DNA of 64,000 bases from Ewingella sp049889095 (GCA_049889095.1 JBLJFK010000014.1), one strand, 5' to 3'; shown: positions 49,061-58,065, counted from the first letter of the stretch. Program-made: numbers and translations. The notes: generated by a model not told the origin, from the sequence alone.

Positions 49061-50457
49061 AACCCATTGAGCCTCTGACCATCAGCCAACTGCACCACGC
49101 ATTGCAAAGCGGGGACATCTCAGCCACGGAAATTGCCAATGCCACGCTGGAGAATATCGAACAGAGTGACCCAACGCTCAATGCGTTCACCCACATCACC
49201 CACGCACGTATGCAAAATGAAGCGGCGAAAATCGACCGGCTGCGTGCCAGCGGCGCTCCTTTACCCCCGCTGGCTGCCGTGCCTTATGCGGTAAAAAACC
49301 TGCTCGACGTGGCGGGCGAAGTGACGCTGGCCGGGGCCAGCCTCAACAGCAGTAATCCAATGGCTAAGGCCGATGCGTGGACGGTGACCCGCCTCACCAG
49401 CCAGGGAGCGATGCTGTCCGGCATGCTAAATATGGATGCCTACGCGTATGGTTTCACCACCGAAAACAGCCACTATGGCGTGACGCGTAACCCGCGCGAT
49501 ATCACCCGCATTGCCGGAGGATCTTCCGGTGGTTCCGCCGCTGCCGTGGCTGCTGGTCTGGTGAACTTTGCCCTCGGCAGCGACACTAATGGTTCGATTC
49601 GCGTACCGTCATCGCTCTGCGGCATCCTCGGCCTGAAGCCGACGTTCGGGCGAATTTCTCGCAGTGGCAGCCAGCCGTTTGTCGCCAGTCTGGATCATCT
49701 CGGCCCGATGGCGCGCTGCGCTGCTGATTTATCGCAAGTGTACGATGCCATGCAGGGCACCGATCCGCAGGATGCCTTTCAGGCTGATAAACCCACCACC
49801 GAAACCTTCAGCCGTCTGACTCGCGGCCAGCAGAGTTTGCGCACCGCGGTGCTCGGCGGTTATTTCTCCACCTGGTGCGACGATAACGCCAAAGCCGCCG
49901 TGCAACAGGTGGCAAAAGCATTAGAAGCACAGGCGGAAGTTGAGATGCCGCAGGCTGAACTGGCACGCTCGGCGGCGTTTTTAATCACCGCGTCCGAAGG
50001 CGGCAACCAGTATTTACCGCTGTTACGCAGTATTCCACAGCAGTTTGAACCATTATCGCGTGAACGCTTATTAGCCGGAGCGATGATCCCCGCCGCGTGG
50101 TATGTTCAGGCACAGCGTTTCCGCCACCAGTTTCAGCAACAGGTTTTACCATTGTTCGAACATTGGGATATTCTTATTGCGCCCTCTACGCCGTGTAGCG
50201 CCACGCGGGTCGGGCAGGAAACCCTTCGAATTAACGACACCGACCTGCCTACCCGCGCCAGCATGGGTATGCTGACGCAGCCGATCTCTTTCCTTGGTTT
50301 GCCGGTGGTGTCGGTACCTATAATAACCGCCAATGGGTTACCGATAGGCCTACAGTTGATCGCCCCGCCATGGCGGGAAGACCTGTGCCTGCGCGCCGCC
50401 TGGGCACTCGAGCAACAGGGTTTGGTGAAGATATTGACCTCACCGGTGATGTTATAA
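49057..50457 (+). CDS. hpxY: Amidase-signature enzyme HpxY (AtzE-like)
   Basis: 466 residues. Ser-cisSer-Lys triad: Lys in VPYAVKNLLDVAG, serines in IAGGSSGGSAAAVAAG and GSDTNGSIRVPSS. Related to AtzE, the 1-carboxybiuret hydrolase subunit. By pathway gap it is the candidate for acting on oxalurate, producing oxamate for HpxW, but this step is inferred. Coupled to hpxX. Confidence 0.88.
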   Translation: MKPIEPLTISQLHHALQSGDISATEIANATLENIEQSDPTLNAFTHITHARMQNEAAKIDRLRASGAPLPPLAAVPYAVKNLLDVAGEVTLAGASLNSSNPMAKADAWTVTRLTSQGAMLSGMLNMDAYAYGFTTENSHYGVTRNPRDITRIAGGSSGGSAAAVAAGLVNFALGSDTNGSIRVPSSLCGILGLKPTFGRISRSGSQPFVASLDHLGPMARCAADLSQVYDAMQGTDPQDAFQADKPTTETFSRLTRGQQSLRTAVLGGYFSTWCDDNAKAAVQQVAKALEAQAEVEMPQAELARSAAFLITASEGGNQYLPLLRSIPQQFEPLSRERLLAGAMIPAAWYVQAQRFRHQFQQQVLPLFEHWDILIAPSTPCSATRVGQETLRINDTDLPTRASMGMLTQPISFLGLPVVSVPIITANGLPIGLQLIAPPWREDLCLRAAWALEQQGLVKILTSPVML

Positions 50458-50476
50458 ATTAACCAGAGAACGCAGA

Positions 50477-50860
50477 ATGAAAACTGACAACATCGACCGC
50501 CCGGCCATTCTGGCTGAAATGAATGCGGCCTTTTATCGCTATGAACAGGCGCTGATCAACAATGACACTAACGTGCTCGACGAGCTGTTCTGGCATGACC
50601 CGCGCACCGTGCGCTTTGGTGCGGGAGAAAATCTTTACGGCATCGAGGCCATTCGCGCATTCCGCGCCTCGCGCCCGCCACAGGGTCTCGATCGCGAATT
50701 GGTCAACACCACCATCACCACCTTCGGTGATGACATGGCCATCGCCAGCACGGAGTTTCGCCGTGAACATTCCGACAAAGTCGGGCGTCAGCAGCAGACA
50801 TGGGTGAAGATGCCGAGTGGCTGGAAAATTGTTGCTGCACACGTCAGCCTGATGGTTTGA
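50477..50860 (+). CDS. hpxZ: HpxZ, SnoaL-like protein (AtzH-like, DUF3225)
   Basis: 127 residues, cone-shaped SnoaL/NTF2-like fold: YRYEQALINNDTNVLDELFW, VRFGAGENLYGIEAIRAFRA and WKIVAAHVSLM. AtzH of this family deamidates 1,3-dicarboxyurea. Last gene of hpxWXYZ; then comes the repeat element. Confidence 0.88.
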   Translation: MKTDNIDRPAILAEMNAAFYRYEQALINNDTNVLDELFWHDPRTVRFGAGENLYGIEAIRAFRASRPPQGLDRELVNTTITTFGDDMAIASTEFRREHSDKVGRQQQTWVKMPSGWKIVAAHVSLMV

Positions 50861-50904
50861 CCGAACCATTGGCGGTTCAGCTTTGGAAAGCTGAGGAAAC
50901 TTTT

Positions 50905-51510
50905 TAACTTCAAATTCAATGCTTTGGGCGCCGACCCAAACCGAAAGACCTTGGGCTGCCGCCCAAACCCGCCCAAGAGGAAGCATAAACGTGCCTCCTC
51001 TTGGAACTCCTGCGTTTTTTCTTTGAGGCACCGACAGCTTCGCGGCTGGCAGGGCACATGTTTCAGTCACTTCTGTTCACGGCGCAAAATGTCACGGCTC
51101 CGCCGTCCCCGTATTTCGGGATTCGAGCCTCAGGTCTCGAACCTCTCATCCGGTGCCATTTTTGATTGCGCCTCAGCGGCTATGTAAATCAAGAGATAAA
51201 ATATAAGAAAGGATTGGGCTGGTTTTGACTTTAGCAAAGCTTTGGCCGCATTCAAAAATGGCGCTGAGCAAGAGGTTCGAGACCTATGGCTCGAACCCGC
51301 AGCGAAGGCATCGCCTAAGCGGCGGCATTTTGCGGCTATAACAGCGGTGACTGAAACACGGCCATTGTGACCCGCGCAGCTGTTGTTTTTAAAAGAGCCT
51401 GGGAGCGATTGGCCGCCTTCTGGTCGGTGTGGGCCGACGCCCACGACCTTGATGTTGAAGTTGAAGTTGAATTTCAAAGATGAAATTGAAAATAAGATCG
51501 AGATTAAACG
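50905..51510. repeat. Compound inverted-repeat element, copy B
   Basis: Fills the 659-base gap between hpxZ and hpxB. Left arm: TTGGGCGCCGACCCAAACCG (50924-50943), hairpin CCAAGAGGA…TCCTCTTGG (50972-51004), then GGTCTCGAACCTCT…GTGCCATTTTTGA near 51137-51170. The right arm inverts them: TCAAAAATGGCGC…AGAGGTTCGAGACC (51252-51284), CACGGCCATTGTGACCCGCG with CAGCTG (51351-51382) and CGGTGTGGGCCGACGCCCAC (51425-51444). The last two blocks match copy A at 31 of 32 and 20 of 20 bases. Ends in GTTGAA repeats. A 129-codon frame on the minus strand is repeat-derived. Confidence 0.8.
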
Positions 51511-51519
51511 CCGAAACAT

Positions 51520-52464
51520 TTACCCCGCAGCGGGATGCTCTTTAACCCAGTGATCTGCGATCTCCTGCCTAGTGCAGATCCAAACCCTGTCATGCGATTC
51601 GACATAATCAAGAAATCGCTGTAAGGCTCTGAAGCGGCCTGGTCGCCCAAGGATCCGACAGTGCATGCCTATCGACATCATTTTCGGGCTGGTTTCACCC
51701 TCTTCATATAAGACGTCAAAACTGTCTTTCAGGTAAGTGTAAAACTGCTCGCCGCTATTGAAGCCCTGCGGCGAGGCGAAGCGCATGTCGTTAGTCTCAA
51801 GCGAATAGGGTATAACCAGATGCTGTTTCACCTGGCCGCTGGCGAGTTTGACGGGCGTCCAGAACGGCAGGTCGTCGCCATAGTAGTCGCTGTCGTACTG
51901 GAATCCACCAGATTCAACCACCAGTTGACGGGTGTTCGGGCTGTCGCGGCCGGTGTACCAGCCCAATGGCGCTTTGCCGAACAGGTCTTTTAAAACAGTG
52001 ACCGCTTTTTGCATGTGCTCCGCTTCCTGCTGCTTGCTCATATCCTGATAGTGGATCCAACGCCAACCGTGGCTGACCACATCATAGTCGGCAGCTTGAA
52101 TAGCGCTGACGATCTCCGGATTACGCGCCAGCGCCATGGCAACACCGAATACGGACAGCGGTAAACCGCGCTTTTGAAACTCCTTGTGAATGCGCCAGAA
52201 ACCGGCGCGCGAGCCATATTCGTACAGGGAATCCATTGACATATGGCGGTCGGGGAAACTCGCTGCACCGATAATATCTGACAGAAATTGCTCGGATCCA
52301 ACGTCCCCATGCAGCACATTATTCTCAGCGCCCTCTTCATAGTTAAGGACGAACTGCAGTGCGATACGTGCCTTGCCCGGCCAGTTGGCGTGCGGCGGGT
52401 GACCGCCGTAACCAATTAAGTCACGAGGATAATTCTCAGTGAAACGGTAATCAATATCAGACAT
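51520..52464 (-). CDS. hpxB: Allantoinase (PuuE type) HpxB
   Basis: 314 residues. Polysaccharide-deacetylase-fold allantoinase, not the metal amidohydrolase AllB: YPRDLIGYGGHPPHANWPGK, DVVSHGWRWIHYQDMS and SIGMHCRILGRPGRF carry the conserved residues. Opens the allantoin ring to allantoate. Last gene of hpxSAB; overlaps hpxA by eight bases. Confidence 0.92.
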   Translation of the reverse strand: MSDIDYRFTENYPRDLIGYGGHPPHANWPGKARIALQFVLNYEEGAENNVLHGDVGSEQFLSDIIGAASFPDRHMSMDSLYEYGSRAGFWRIHKEFQKRGLPLSVFGVAMALARNPEIVSAIQAADYDVVSHGWRWIHYQDMSKQQEAEHMQKAVTVLKDLFGKAPLGWYTGRDSPNTRQLVVESGGFQYDSDYYGDDLPFWTPVKLASGQVKQHLVIPYSLETNDMRFASPQGFNSGEQFYTYLKDSFDVLYEEGETSPKMMSIGMHCRILGRPGRFRALQRFLDYVESHDRVWICTRQEIADHWVKEHPAAG

Positions 52465-53224
52465 CGCGATCCCTCATGTTCAGATCCTTAAAACGCCCTG
52501 AGAGCACTTTCTCAACCGGATAGTCTAAGTCGCCATGTTTACTGGTGGTCAGGCGCAGTGCCACAATTGCCTCGATCATTTTGACCGCCGCACTGACGCC
52601 GTCGATCACCGGGATCCCCAGTTCCAGCGTCAACTCATGCGCCAAATCTGCCATGCCGCCGCATCCGAGGACGATCGCCCCACAGCCGTCCGATCTCTTC
52701 GCGGCGATACACTGCTCTCGCACTTTCTGCTGTGCCAGCCCGCTGCCATCTTCCAGTGATGAGACTGGCAGATCGATGGCGTGCAGAGCGGCACAGTGGC
52801 GCCCGAAGCCATACTGATGCAGTAAATGCCGGGCGATAACCAGAGTGCGCGGTAAGGTCGTTACGATGGAAAAACGCGTCGCCAACATGGTCGCCATGTG
52901 CATCGCGGCTTCGGCAATACCCACCACCGGCGCGCTCGCCAGTTCGCGCGCCGCCAGCAAACCCGGATCGCCGAAACAAGCAATAATGTGGCCATCTACG
53001 CCAGCATCCCGCCCGGCTTTCACCTGTTGTAAAACCCCCACTGCGGCAATAGCTTCATCAAAATGCCCTTCAATGGACGGCGCACCCTCACTCGGGCAGA
53101 CAGCCAGAATCTCCGTGCCTGATGCAGCCACCTGACGAGCGGTCACCGCCATTAATTCGGTCATTGCCAGGCTGGTATTAGGATTAATCAATTGTATACA
53201 AAGCGATCGCGAGATCGTTGACAT
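52457..53224 (-). CDS. hpxA: Allantoin racemase HpxA
   Basis: 255 residues, Asp/Glu/hydantoin racemase family. INPNTSLAMTE near the start and the two catalytic cysteines in ACFGDPGLLAA and VLGCGGMADL. Interconverts R- and S-allantoin so both can be degraded. Second gene of hpxSAB; one-base junction with hpxS. A TTGTATACAA palindrome lies inside its first codons. Confidence 0.92.
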   Translation of the reverse strand: MSTISRSLCIQLINPNTSLAMTELMAVTARQVAASGTEILAVCPSEGAPSIEGHFDEAIAAVGVLQQVKAGRDAGVDGHIIACFGDPGLLAARELASAPVVGIAEAAMHMATMLATRFSIVTTLPRTLVIARHLLHQYGFGRHCAALHAIDLPVSSLEDGSGLAQQKVREQCIAAKRSDGCGAIVLGCGGMADLAHELTLELGIPVIDGVSAAVKMIEAIVALRLTTSKHGDLDYPVEKVLSGRFKDLNMRDRDV

Positions 53225-53958
53225 CAGCCCGGTTCCTTATTCGTTTGAGCCGAATGCACGGCAAAGAGTTGCATAAAGTCCGGTGTTTCAACGTGGCCCG
53301 GTTCAAATCGCAAGCTGGCGACGATGTGGTCGAAATGGTGAGCCATGCTGTCAGCCAGACCGGCTGCGTCGCGATTTTTCAGCAAATCGAGCAAGTCGTC
53401 GTGGTCGGTACAACGGCAACCCTGCTGCCAAGGCGCGCCCCAGGCGGCAATCGCCAGCGAAGAGCGTAAAGTAAGCTGCGACACCGTTTCGGTCAGCACT
53501 TTGTTACCGGAAATAGCCTGTAACTGGACGTGAAATGCCGCAGAAAGGCGGATTGCCGCTGCGCCATTTCTCTCTTCATGTGCCTGTTTTTCCTGCTCAA
53601 CCAGCTGTTGTAACGCCACTCTATGCGGCGATTGGCAGTGTGCTACCACTTGCGGCAGGTTGGCACATTCGAGGATTTTTCGCGTGGCGAAGACATCTCG
53701 GGATTCGTCAGCGTCCGGCGTGGTGACATGTGCACCTCGTTTGGGCAGCAAGGTAACCAGTTGCACCGCCGCAAGACGCTGAAGGACCCGACGGATGCCG
53801 GTACGGCTGACGGAAAACGCCTGAGCCAGTGCCTCTTCCGGCAATTTACTGCCCGGTAAAAGTTGATGCTCAACGATCGATTTCACCAGCGCGTTATAAA
53901 TGTGATCGTCCTTATCCTCGGTAAAATAGGCCGTATTCAGCCCGCTCCAACTGGTCAT
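53224..53958 (-). CDS. hpxS: GntR-family regulator HpxS
   Basis: 244 residues from MTSWSGLNTAYF (53958, GGAG eight bases upstream). Winged helix PGSKLPEEALAQAFSVSRTG and IRRVLQRLAAVQLVTLLPKR, then an FCD-type C-terminal domain with histidines (FHVQLQAISGNK, HFDHIV). Divergent from the permease gene hpxC; likely regulates both through the GTATAC palindromes. Confidence 0.88.
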   Translation of the reverse strand: MTSWSGLNTAYFTEDKDDHIYNALVKSIVEHQLLPGSKLPEEALAQAFSVSRTGIRRVLQRLAAVQLVTLLPKRGAHVTTPDADESRDVFATRKILECANLPQVVAHCQSPHRVALQQLVEQEKQAHEERNGAAAIRLSAAFHVQLQAISGNKVLTETVSQLTLRSSLAIAAWGAPWQQGCRCTDHDDLLDLLKNRDAAGLADSMAHHFDHIVASLRFEPGHVETPDFMQLFAVHSAQTNKEPG

Positions 53959-54002
53959 TGCTGCCACTCCGCTTTTCTATGGTGAGCCAATTCATTAGCC
54001 AA

Positions 54003-54034
54003 TCGTATACGTTAATAGGAAATATTGTATACAA
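54003..54034. promoter_or_regulatory. Two palindromes, candidate HpxS operators
   Basis: TCGTATACGT (54003-54012) and TTGTATACAA (54025-54034), centres 22 bases apart (two helical turns), in the hpxS-hpxC gap. GntR/FadR-type regulators often bind such short palindromes. Another exact TTGTATACAA lies at 53192-53201 inside hpxA. Confidence 0.55.
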
Positions 54035-54045
54035 AAAATCAAAGA

Positions 54046-54061
54046 TGGCCTGGATCCTGCA
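54046..54061 (+). promoter_or_regulatory. Possible sigma-54 promoter of hpxC
   Basis: TGGCCTGGATCCTGCA: GG and GC ten bases apart with TGGC and TGCA conserved, A of TGGCA and one T of TTGC missing. Just downstream of the palindromes; transcription would start near 54072. Confidence 0.45.
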
Positions 54062-54147
54062 CTGCTTCCGTGACGGCTTTATTTTTTGGCGTGCCGCCTT
54101 TGCGGCTTCCCTCTTTCGACACGGTGTTTATGACAGGAGCACGATTT

Positions 54148-55650
54148 ATGCCAAATCAGGAAATCTCTTCCGCTAGTGCCTCTTCATCCATGAGTGCAGG
54201 CATGATTAAACCGCATTACAGCCCGCGACTGTGTAATGACGATTTAGCCCCGACCCGCAACCAAAACTGGAGCTGGTACAACATATTTTCTTTCTGGATG
54301 TCTGACGTGCACAGTATGGGCGGCTATGTGGTGGCCGCCAGCTTCTTCACCCTCGGGCTAACGAGCTGGCAAGTATTGCTTTGTTTGTTATGCGGAATTT
54401 GTATTGTGCAGATCTGCGCCAATCTGGTGGCTAAACCCAGCCAGCAGGCCGGTGTACCTTACGCGGTAATTTGCCGTCAGGCTTTCGGGGTGTTCGGCGC
54501 CAATATTCCGGCAGTGATCCGGGGTCTTATTGCCTTTGCCTGGTATGGAATTCAAACCTATCTGGCAGCCAGCGCACTGATGCTGGTATTGCTGAAGTTT
54601 TTCCCGTCGCTAACACCGCTGACCGTGCCACACTGGCTGGGTCTGTCGGCCATGGGCTGGATTTGTTTCGGCATTATGTGGGTGTTGCAGGCGATGGTTT
54701 TCTGGCACGGCATGAGCGCCATTAAGCGCTTTATTGATATTGCCGGGCCTGCTGTGTATGTGGTGATGCTGATGCTGGCCGGGTGGATTTTGTATAAAAC
54801 CGGCCTGAGCAATATCTCTTTCACATTGTCGAGCAAGACGTTGACTGTCGGCCAGCAGGGCTGGGAAATGCTCACCGCGACGGCGCTGGTGGTCTCTTAC
54901 TTCTCAGGACCACTGCTCAACTTTGGTGATTTCTCCCGTTATGCTAAAAGCATGGGCGAGATCCGCCGTGGCAACCGCTGGGGACTGCCGTTCAACTTCC
55001 TGCTGTTCTCGATTGTCACCGTGGTCATTGTGTCCGGCACCCAGTCGCTGTTCGGCCAAATGATCACTGACCCTATCGAAACCGTCAGCCGCGTCGGTAA
55101 CAGTGTGGCGGTCGCACTCGGTCTGCTGACCATGATCATCGCCACCATAGGCATTAACATCGTGGCAAACTTCGTATCACCGGCCTTTGATTTTTCCAAC
55201 TGTTCTCCGCAGAAAATCAGCTTCCGCACCGGGGGAATGATCGCCGCCGTTGGTTCCGTGTTGCTGACACCGTGGAATCTGTTCCAGTCACCGGAGATTA
55301 TCCATTATACGCTGGACGTGCTGGGTGCGTTTATCGGCCCGCTGTTTGGGATTTTGCTGGCGGATTATTATCTGATTAAACGTGGCCATATGGATGTTGA
55401 CGCGCTATTCAATGCTACGCCGTCCGGCCGTTACTGGTACAACAATGGTTTCAACCCGAAAGCCATTATGGCGCTGGTGCCAGCAGTCATGATTGGCCTG
55501 TTCATTAGCTTCACTCCGGGCTTGCATCAGGTGGCAAACTTTAGCTGGTTTATCGGCGCGTTTCTGGCCGGTGGCAGCTATCGTTTCATTGCACGCCATG
55601 AACGTGCAGCCAGCCCATCAGTGGGCTTTGTAAAAGCAGAAGTTGAATAA
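54148..55650 (+). CDS. hpxC: Allantoin permease HpxC (NCS1 family)
   Basis: 500 residues from MPNQEISSAS (54148), chosen because AGGAG lies nine bases upstream; an earlier in-frame ATG at 54025 would put 41 non-conserved residues in front. NCS1 nucleobase-cation symporter with about twelve helices; family signature LAPTRNQNWSWYNIFSFWMS, GVPYAVICRQAFGVFGAN. Imports allantoin for HpxA/HpxB. Divergent from hpxSAB. Confidence 0.92.
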   Translation: MPNQEISSASASSSMSAGMIKPHYSPRLCNDDLAPTRNQNWSWYNIFSFWMSDVHSMGGYVVAASFFTLGLTSWQVLLCLLCGICIVQICANLVAKPSQQAGVPYAVICRQAFGVFGANIPAVIRGLIAFAWYGIQTYLAASALMLVLLKFFPSLTPLTVPHWLGLSAMGWICFGIMWVLQAMVFWHGMSAIKRFIDIAGPAVYVVMLMLAGWILYKTGLSNISFTLSSKTLTVGQQGWEMLTATALVVSYFSGPLLNFGDFSRYAKSMGEIRRGNRWGLPFNFLLFSIVTVVIVSGTQSLFGQMITDPIETVSRVGNSVAVALGLLTMIIATIGINIVANFVSPAFDFSNCSPQKISFRTGGMIAAVGSVLLTPWNLFQSPEIIHYTLDVLGAFIGPLFGILLADYYLIKRGHMDVDALFNATPSGRYWYNNGFNPKAIMALVPAVMIGLFISFTPGLHQVANFSWFIGAFLAGGSYRFIARHERAASPSVGFVKAEVE

Positions 55651-55691
55651 CGTCAGATAGAGGCAGATTTTTGCCAGAAAGTAAGAACAAC

Positions 55692-55723
55692 GAAGCCCTG
55701 AGTTATTGCTAACTCAGGGCTTC
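55692..55723. terminator. Bidirectional terminator between hpxC and tRNA-Asp
   Basis: Perfect 14-bp stem: GAAGCCCTGAGTTA (55692-55705), loop TTGC, TAACTCAGGGCTTC (55710-55723). It can end both the hpxC message and, on the other strand, the tRNA-Asp transcript. Confidence 0.75.
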
Positions 55724-55730
55724 TGAATGT

Positions 55731-55807
55731 TGGCGGAACGGACGGGGCTCGAACCCGCGACCCCCTGCGTGACAGGCAGGTATTCTAACCAACTGAACTA
55801 CCGCTCC
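55731..55807 (-). tRNA. tRNA-Asp (anticodon GTC), aspV position
   Basis: 77 bases on the minus strand from GGAGCGGTAGTTCAG to an encoded CCA, anticodon loop CTGTCAC, T-loop GGTTCGAGCCC. Next to dnaQ as aspV is in E. coli. Identical to the tRNA at 63874. Confidence 0.98.
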
Positions 55808-55933
55808 GCGCTGTATTCTGGTTAAGAACGGAGCGAATATTAAGGAATAGCTTTCATTACGTCAATGCTTTTCCTGACAATTTATTCCGACTGCACAGTT
55901 TTCCCACAAGCCGTACATATTCAGCGCAACCGT

Positions 55934-56683
55934 TTACTCTTCCGCTGCCGGTTGAGGACGCCATAAGCAACTTCCTCCTTTCTTAACGACCAGATCCAGG
56001 CGCTCTTCATGCCAGACAGTCTCCTCTTCGCTTGCGCGGATCACCCTCAGGCCAGCCTCCGGTCTGATCACCGGCTGCGTTCCAAGGCCATCAGCTCCGG
56101 TTTTCTGATCACCTTCATGGGAGAACTTCATGATGGTCTGACCGCCGGTCATCATCAGATAGACTTCAGAGAGGATCTCGGAGTCAAGCAACGCGCCGTG
56201 CAAGGTACGTTTGCTGTTATCTATCAGGTAGCGGTCGCTCAGTGCATCCAGGCTGTTGCGCTTGCCGGGGAACAGCTTGCGCGCCATTTGCAGGGTGTCG
56301 GTAACTTTGCAAAAGGTATCGGTTTTCGGGATGTCACGCCTGAGCATGCCGAATTCGTAGTCCATAAAGCCGATGTCGAACGAGGCGTTATGGATGACCA
56401 GTTCGCCACCGCGAATGTACTCGAGAAAATCGTCGGCGATGTCGGCAAAGGTCGGCTTGTCAGCCAGGAATTCATCACTGATGCCGTGAATACCAAAGGC
56501 TTCTGGATCAACCAGACGGTCGGGTTTGAGATAAACGTGGAAATTCCGCCCCGTCAGGCGACGGTTGATCACCTCGACGGCACCGATTTCAATAATACGG
56601 TGTCCTTCGTAATGGACGCCGAGTTTGTTCAAACCGGTGGTTTCGGTATCGAGAACAATTTGTCTGGTAGGGGAAGAAATCAT
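55934..56683 (-). CDS. dnaQ: DNA polymerase III epsilon subunit (proofreading)
   Basis: 249 residues. 3'-5' exonuclease of the replicase. ExoI motif VLDTETTGLN, ExoII HNASFDIGFMDYE and ExoIII with HGALLDSEIL; the C-terminal tail binds the alpha subunit. Divergent from rnhA with 69 bases between the starts, the conserved arrangement with overlapping promoters. Confidence 0.97.
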   Translation of the reverse strand: MISSPTRQIVLDTETTGLNKLGVHYEGHRIIEIGAVEVINRRLTGRNFHVYLKPDRLVDPEAFGIHGISDEFLADKPTFADIADDFLEYIRGGELVIHNASFDIGFMDYEFGMLRRDIPKTDTFCKVTDTLQMARKLFPGKRNSLDALSDRYLIDNSKRTLHGALLDSEILSEVYLMMTGGQTIMKFSHEGDQKTGADGLGTQPVIRPEAGLRVIRASEEETVWHEERLDLVVKKGGSCLWRPQPAAEE

Positions 56684-56752
56684 ATTGCAGTGCTCGCAGC
56701 GCTCGTTTATGTCAGACTTGGCTTTTACATTCTGCGGATGAGTCTACCAGAG

Positions 56753-57220
56753 ATGACCAAACAGGTAGAAATTTTCACCGACGGCTCTTGCCTTGGCAAC
56801 CCAGGCCCCGGTGGTTTTGGTGCAATTTTGCGCTATAAGCAACACGAAAAAGAGTTTAGCGCGGGTTTCCGGCTAACCACCAATAACCGCATGGAGATGA
56901 TGGCGGCCATTGTTGCGTTGGAAGCCCTGAGTTCTCCCTGCGAAGTGACACTCAGCACCGACAGCCAATATGTCCGTCAGGGCATCACCAGTTGGATCCA
57001 TAACTGGAAGAAGCGTGGCTGGAAAACGGCGGATAAGAAACCGGTGAAAAATGTCGATTTATGGCAGCGTCTGGATGCCGCCATTCAGGGACATACGCTG
57101 AACTGGATGTGGGTAAAAGGCCACGCAGGTCACCCGGAAAACGAACGGTGTGACGTGCTGGCGAAAGACGCGGCAGGTCATCCGACGCTGGACGATGTGG
57201 GCTACAAACCAGAGAGTTAA
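56753..57220 (+). CDS. rnhA: Ribonuclease HI
   Basis: 155 residues, E. coli length. Cuts RNA in RNA-DNA hybrids. Catalytic carboxylates in IFTDGSCLGNPG, NNRMEMMAAI, LSTDSQYV and ENERCDVLA; basic protrusion IHNWKKRGWKTADKKPVKN. The open frame runs upstream to 56009 through antisense dnaQ; ATG 56753 is chosen by family length. Confidence 0.97.
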   Translation: MTKQVEIFTDGSCLGNPGPGGFGAILRYKQHEKEFSAGFRLTTNNRMEMMAAIVALEALSSPCEVTLSTDSQYVRQGITSWIHNWKKRGWKTADKKPVKNVDLWQRLDAAIQGHTLNWMWVKGHAGHPENERCDVLAKDAAGHPTLDDVGYKPES

Positions 57221-57294
57221 GCAGTACAGAAGTACTGACGGTGTGTTTCTCGTCTTGCACCGACGTAAGGAAGGGTTTCGGCCCTGCCTGCACA

Positions 57295-58023
57295 TTACTT
57301 TTTGTGATCTTTACGATAACTTTTACTGCTGGCACCCACGGCCTGTTGTATCGCCTGCCGCCGTGCAGGCACTTTCTTCGCGGTAGGTGTCAACGGTAAG
57401 GTGCGTTTGCGTGCCACAATCATCGTCATACATCCCAGCGCAGGAAGGTGCGTACTGAGCATCTCACCGCCCTTCGGAGACCATGGCAGTACCTGAAAAC
57501 AAGTCTTCACTATCACTTCGTAATTGAGTAAGCCGAGCCAATCAAGCAAGCGCATCAGGGTAAACATCCGGCTGGCATACGGCTGGCGTTTGCGGAAAAA
57601 TGGCATCATTTTCCCCATGCCCAGCAGACTCAGCGGATTGAAACAGCTTAGTACTAGCCAACCGTCGTCAATCAGCACGCGATCCACTTCACGCAATATC
57701 CGGTGCGGATCCTCTGCATAGGCTAAAGTATGAGCAATGAGACAGGCATCTACTGATTTATGGGCAAAAGGCAGCTGATAGTGATCGCCTTGCACATGTA
57801 AATTCGCCCCTGCTTCAGCGACGTTAACCTGATGCGAAATAGGGCAGGTACTGGTATCCAGCTCGGCGCTCAAATTGCCAAGTTTTAACAGGTGGAAACC
57901 ATATAACTTCCCCCAACAGGCTTGCAGATGTTGCTCAAGCGCGGCACGGTAATACTCACCGCAGGGAATATCTTCCCATGACGCTGGTGCGATGATTTTT
58001 TTACGTGTGCGTGCTGGCTGCAT
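57295..58023 (-). CDS. yafS: SAM-dependent methyltransferase-like protein YafS
   Basis: 242 residues from MQPARTRKKIIAP (58023; GGAA seven bases before). Class I methyltransferase-type fold (DHYQLPFAHKSVDACLIAHT, DDGWLVLSCFNPLSLLGMGK), though the glycine-rich SAM loop is poorly kept. Substrate unknown. Basic tail. Between convergent rnhA and divergent gloB. Confidence 0.9.
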   Translation of the reverse strand: MQPARTRKKIIAPASWEDIPCGEYYRAALEQHLQACWGKLYGFHLLKLGNLSAELDTSTCPISHQVNVAEAGANLHVQGDHYQLPFAHKSVDACLIAHTLAYAEDPHRILREVDRVLIDDGWLVLSCFNPLSLLGMGKMMPFFRKRQPYASRMFTLMRLLDWLGLLNYEVIVKTCFQVLPWSPKGGEMLSTHLPALGCMTMIVARKRTLPLTPTAKKVPARRQAIQQAVGASSKSYRKDHKK

Positions 58024-58065
58024 ATTTATTTCCATCTTTCAAGCGTTTGCCAAAGAGAACTTACT

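Noticed and set aside
51130..51519. 129-codon frame beginning MFRRLISILFS on the minus strand
   Set aside because: It lies wholly in repeat element B and its recognisable segment (VGVGPHRP) is a translation of the repeat's hairpin block, also seen in element A at 34164-34427. Better explained as repeat sequence.
56009..56752. Long N-terminal extension of RNase HI reaching through dnaQ
   Set aside because: RNase HI is complete at 155 residues from 56753, and the extension is antisense to dnaQ.
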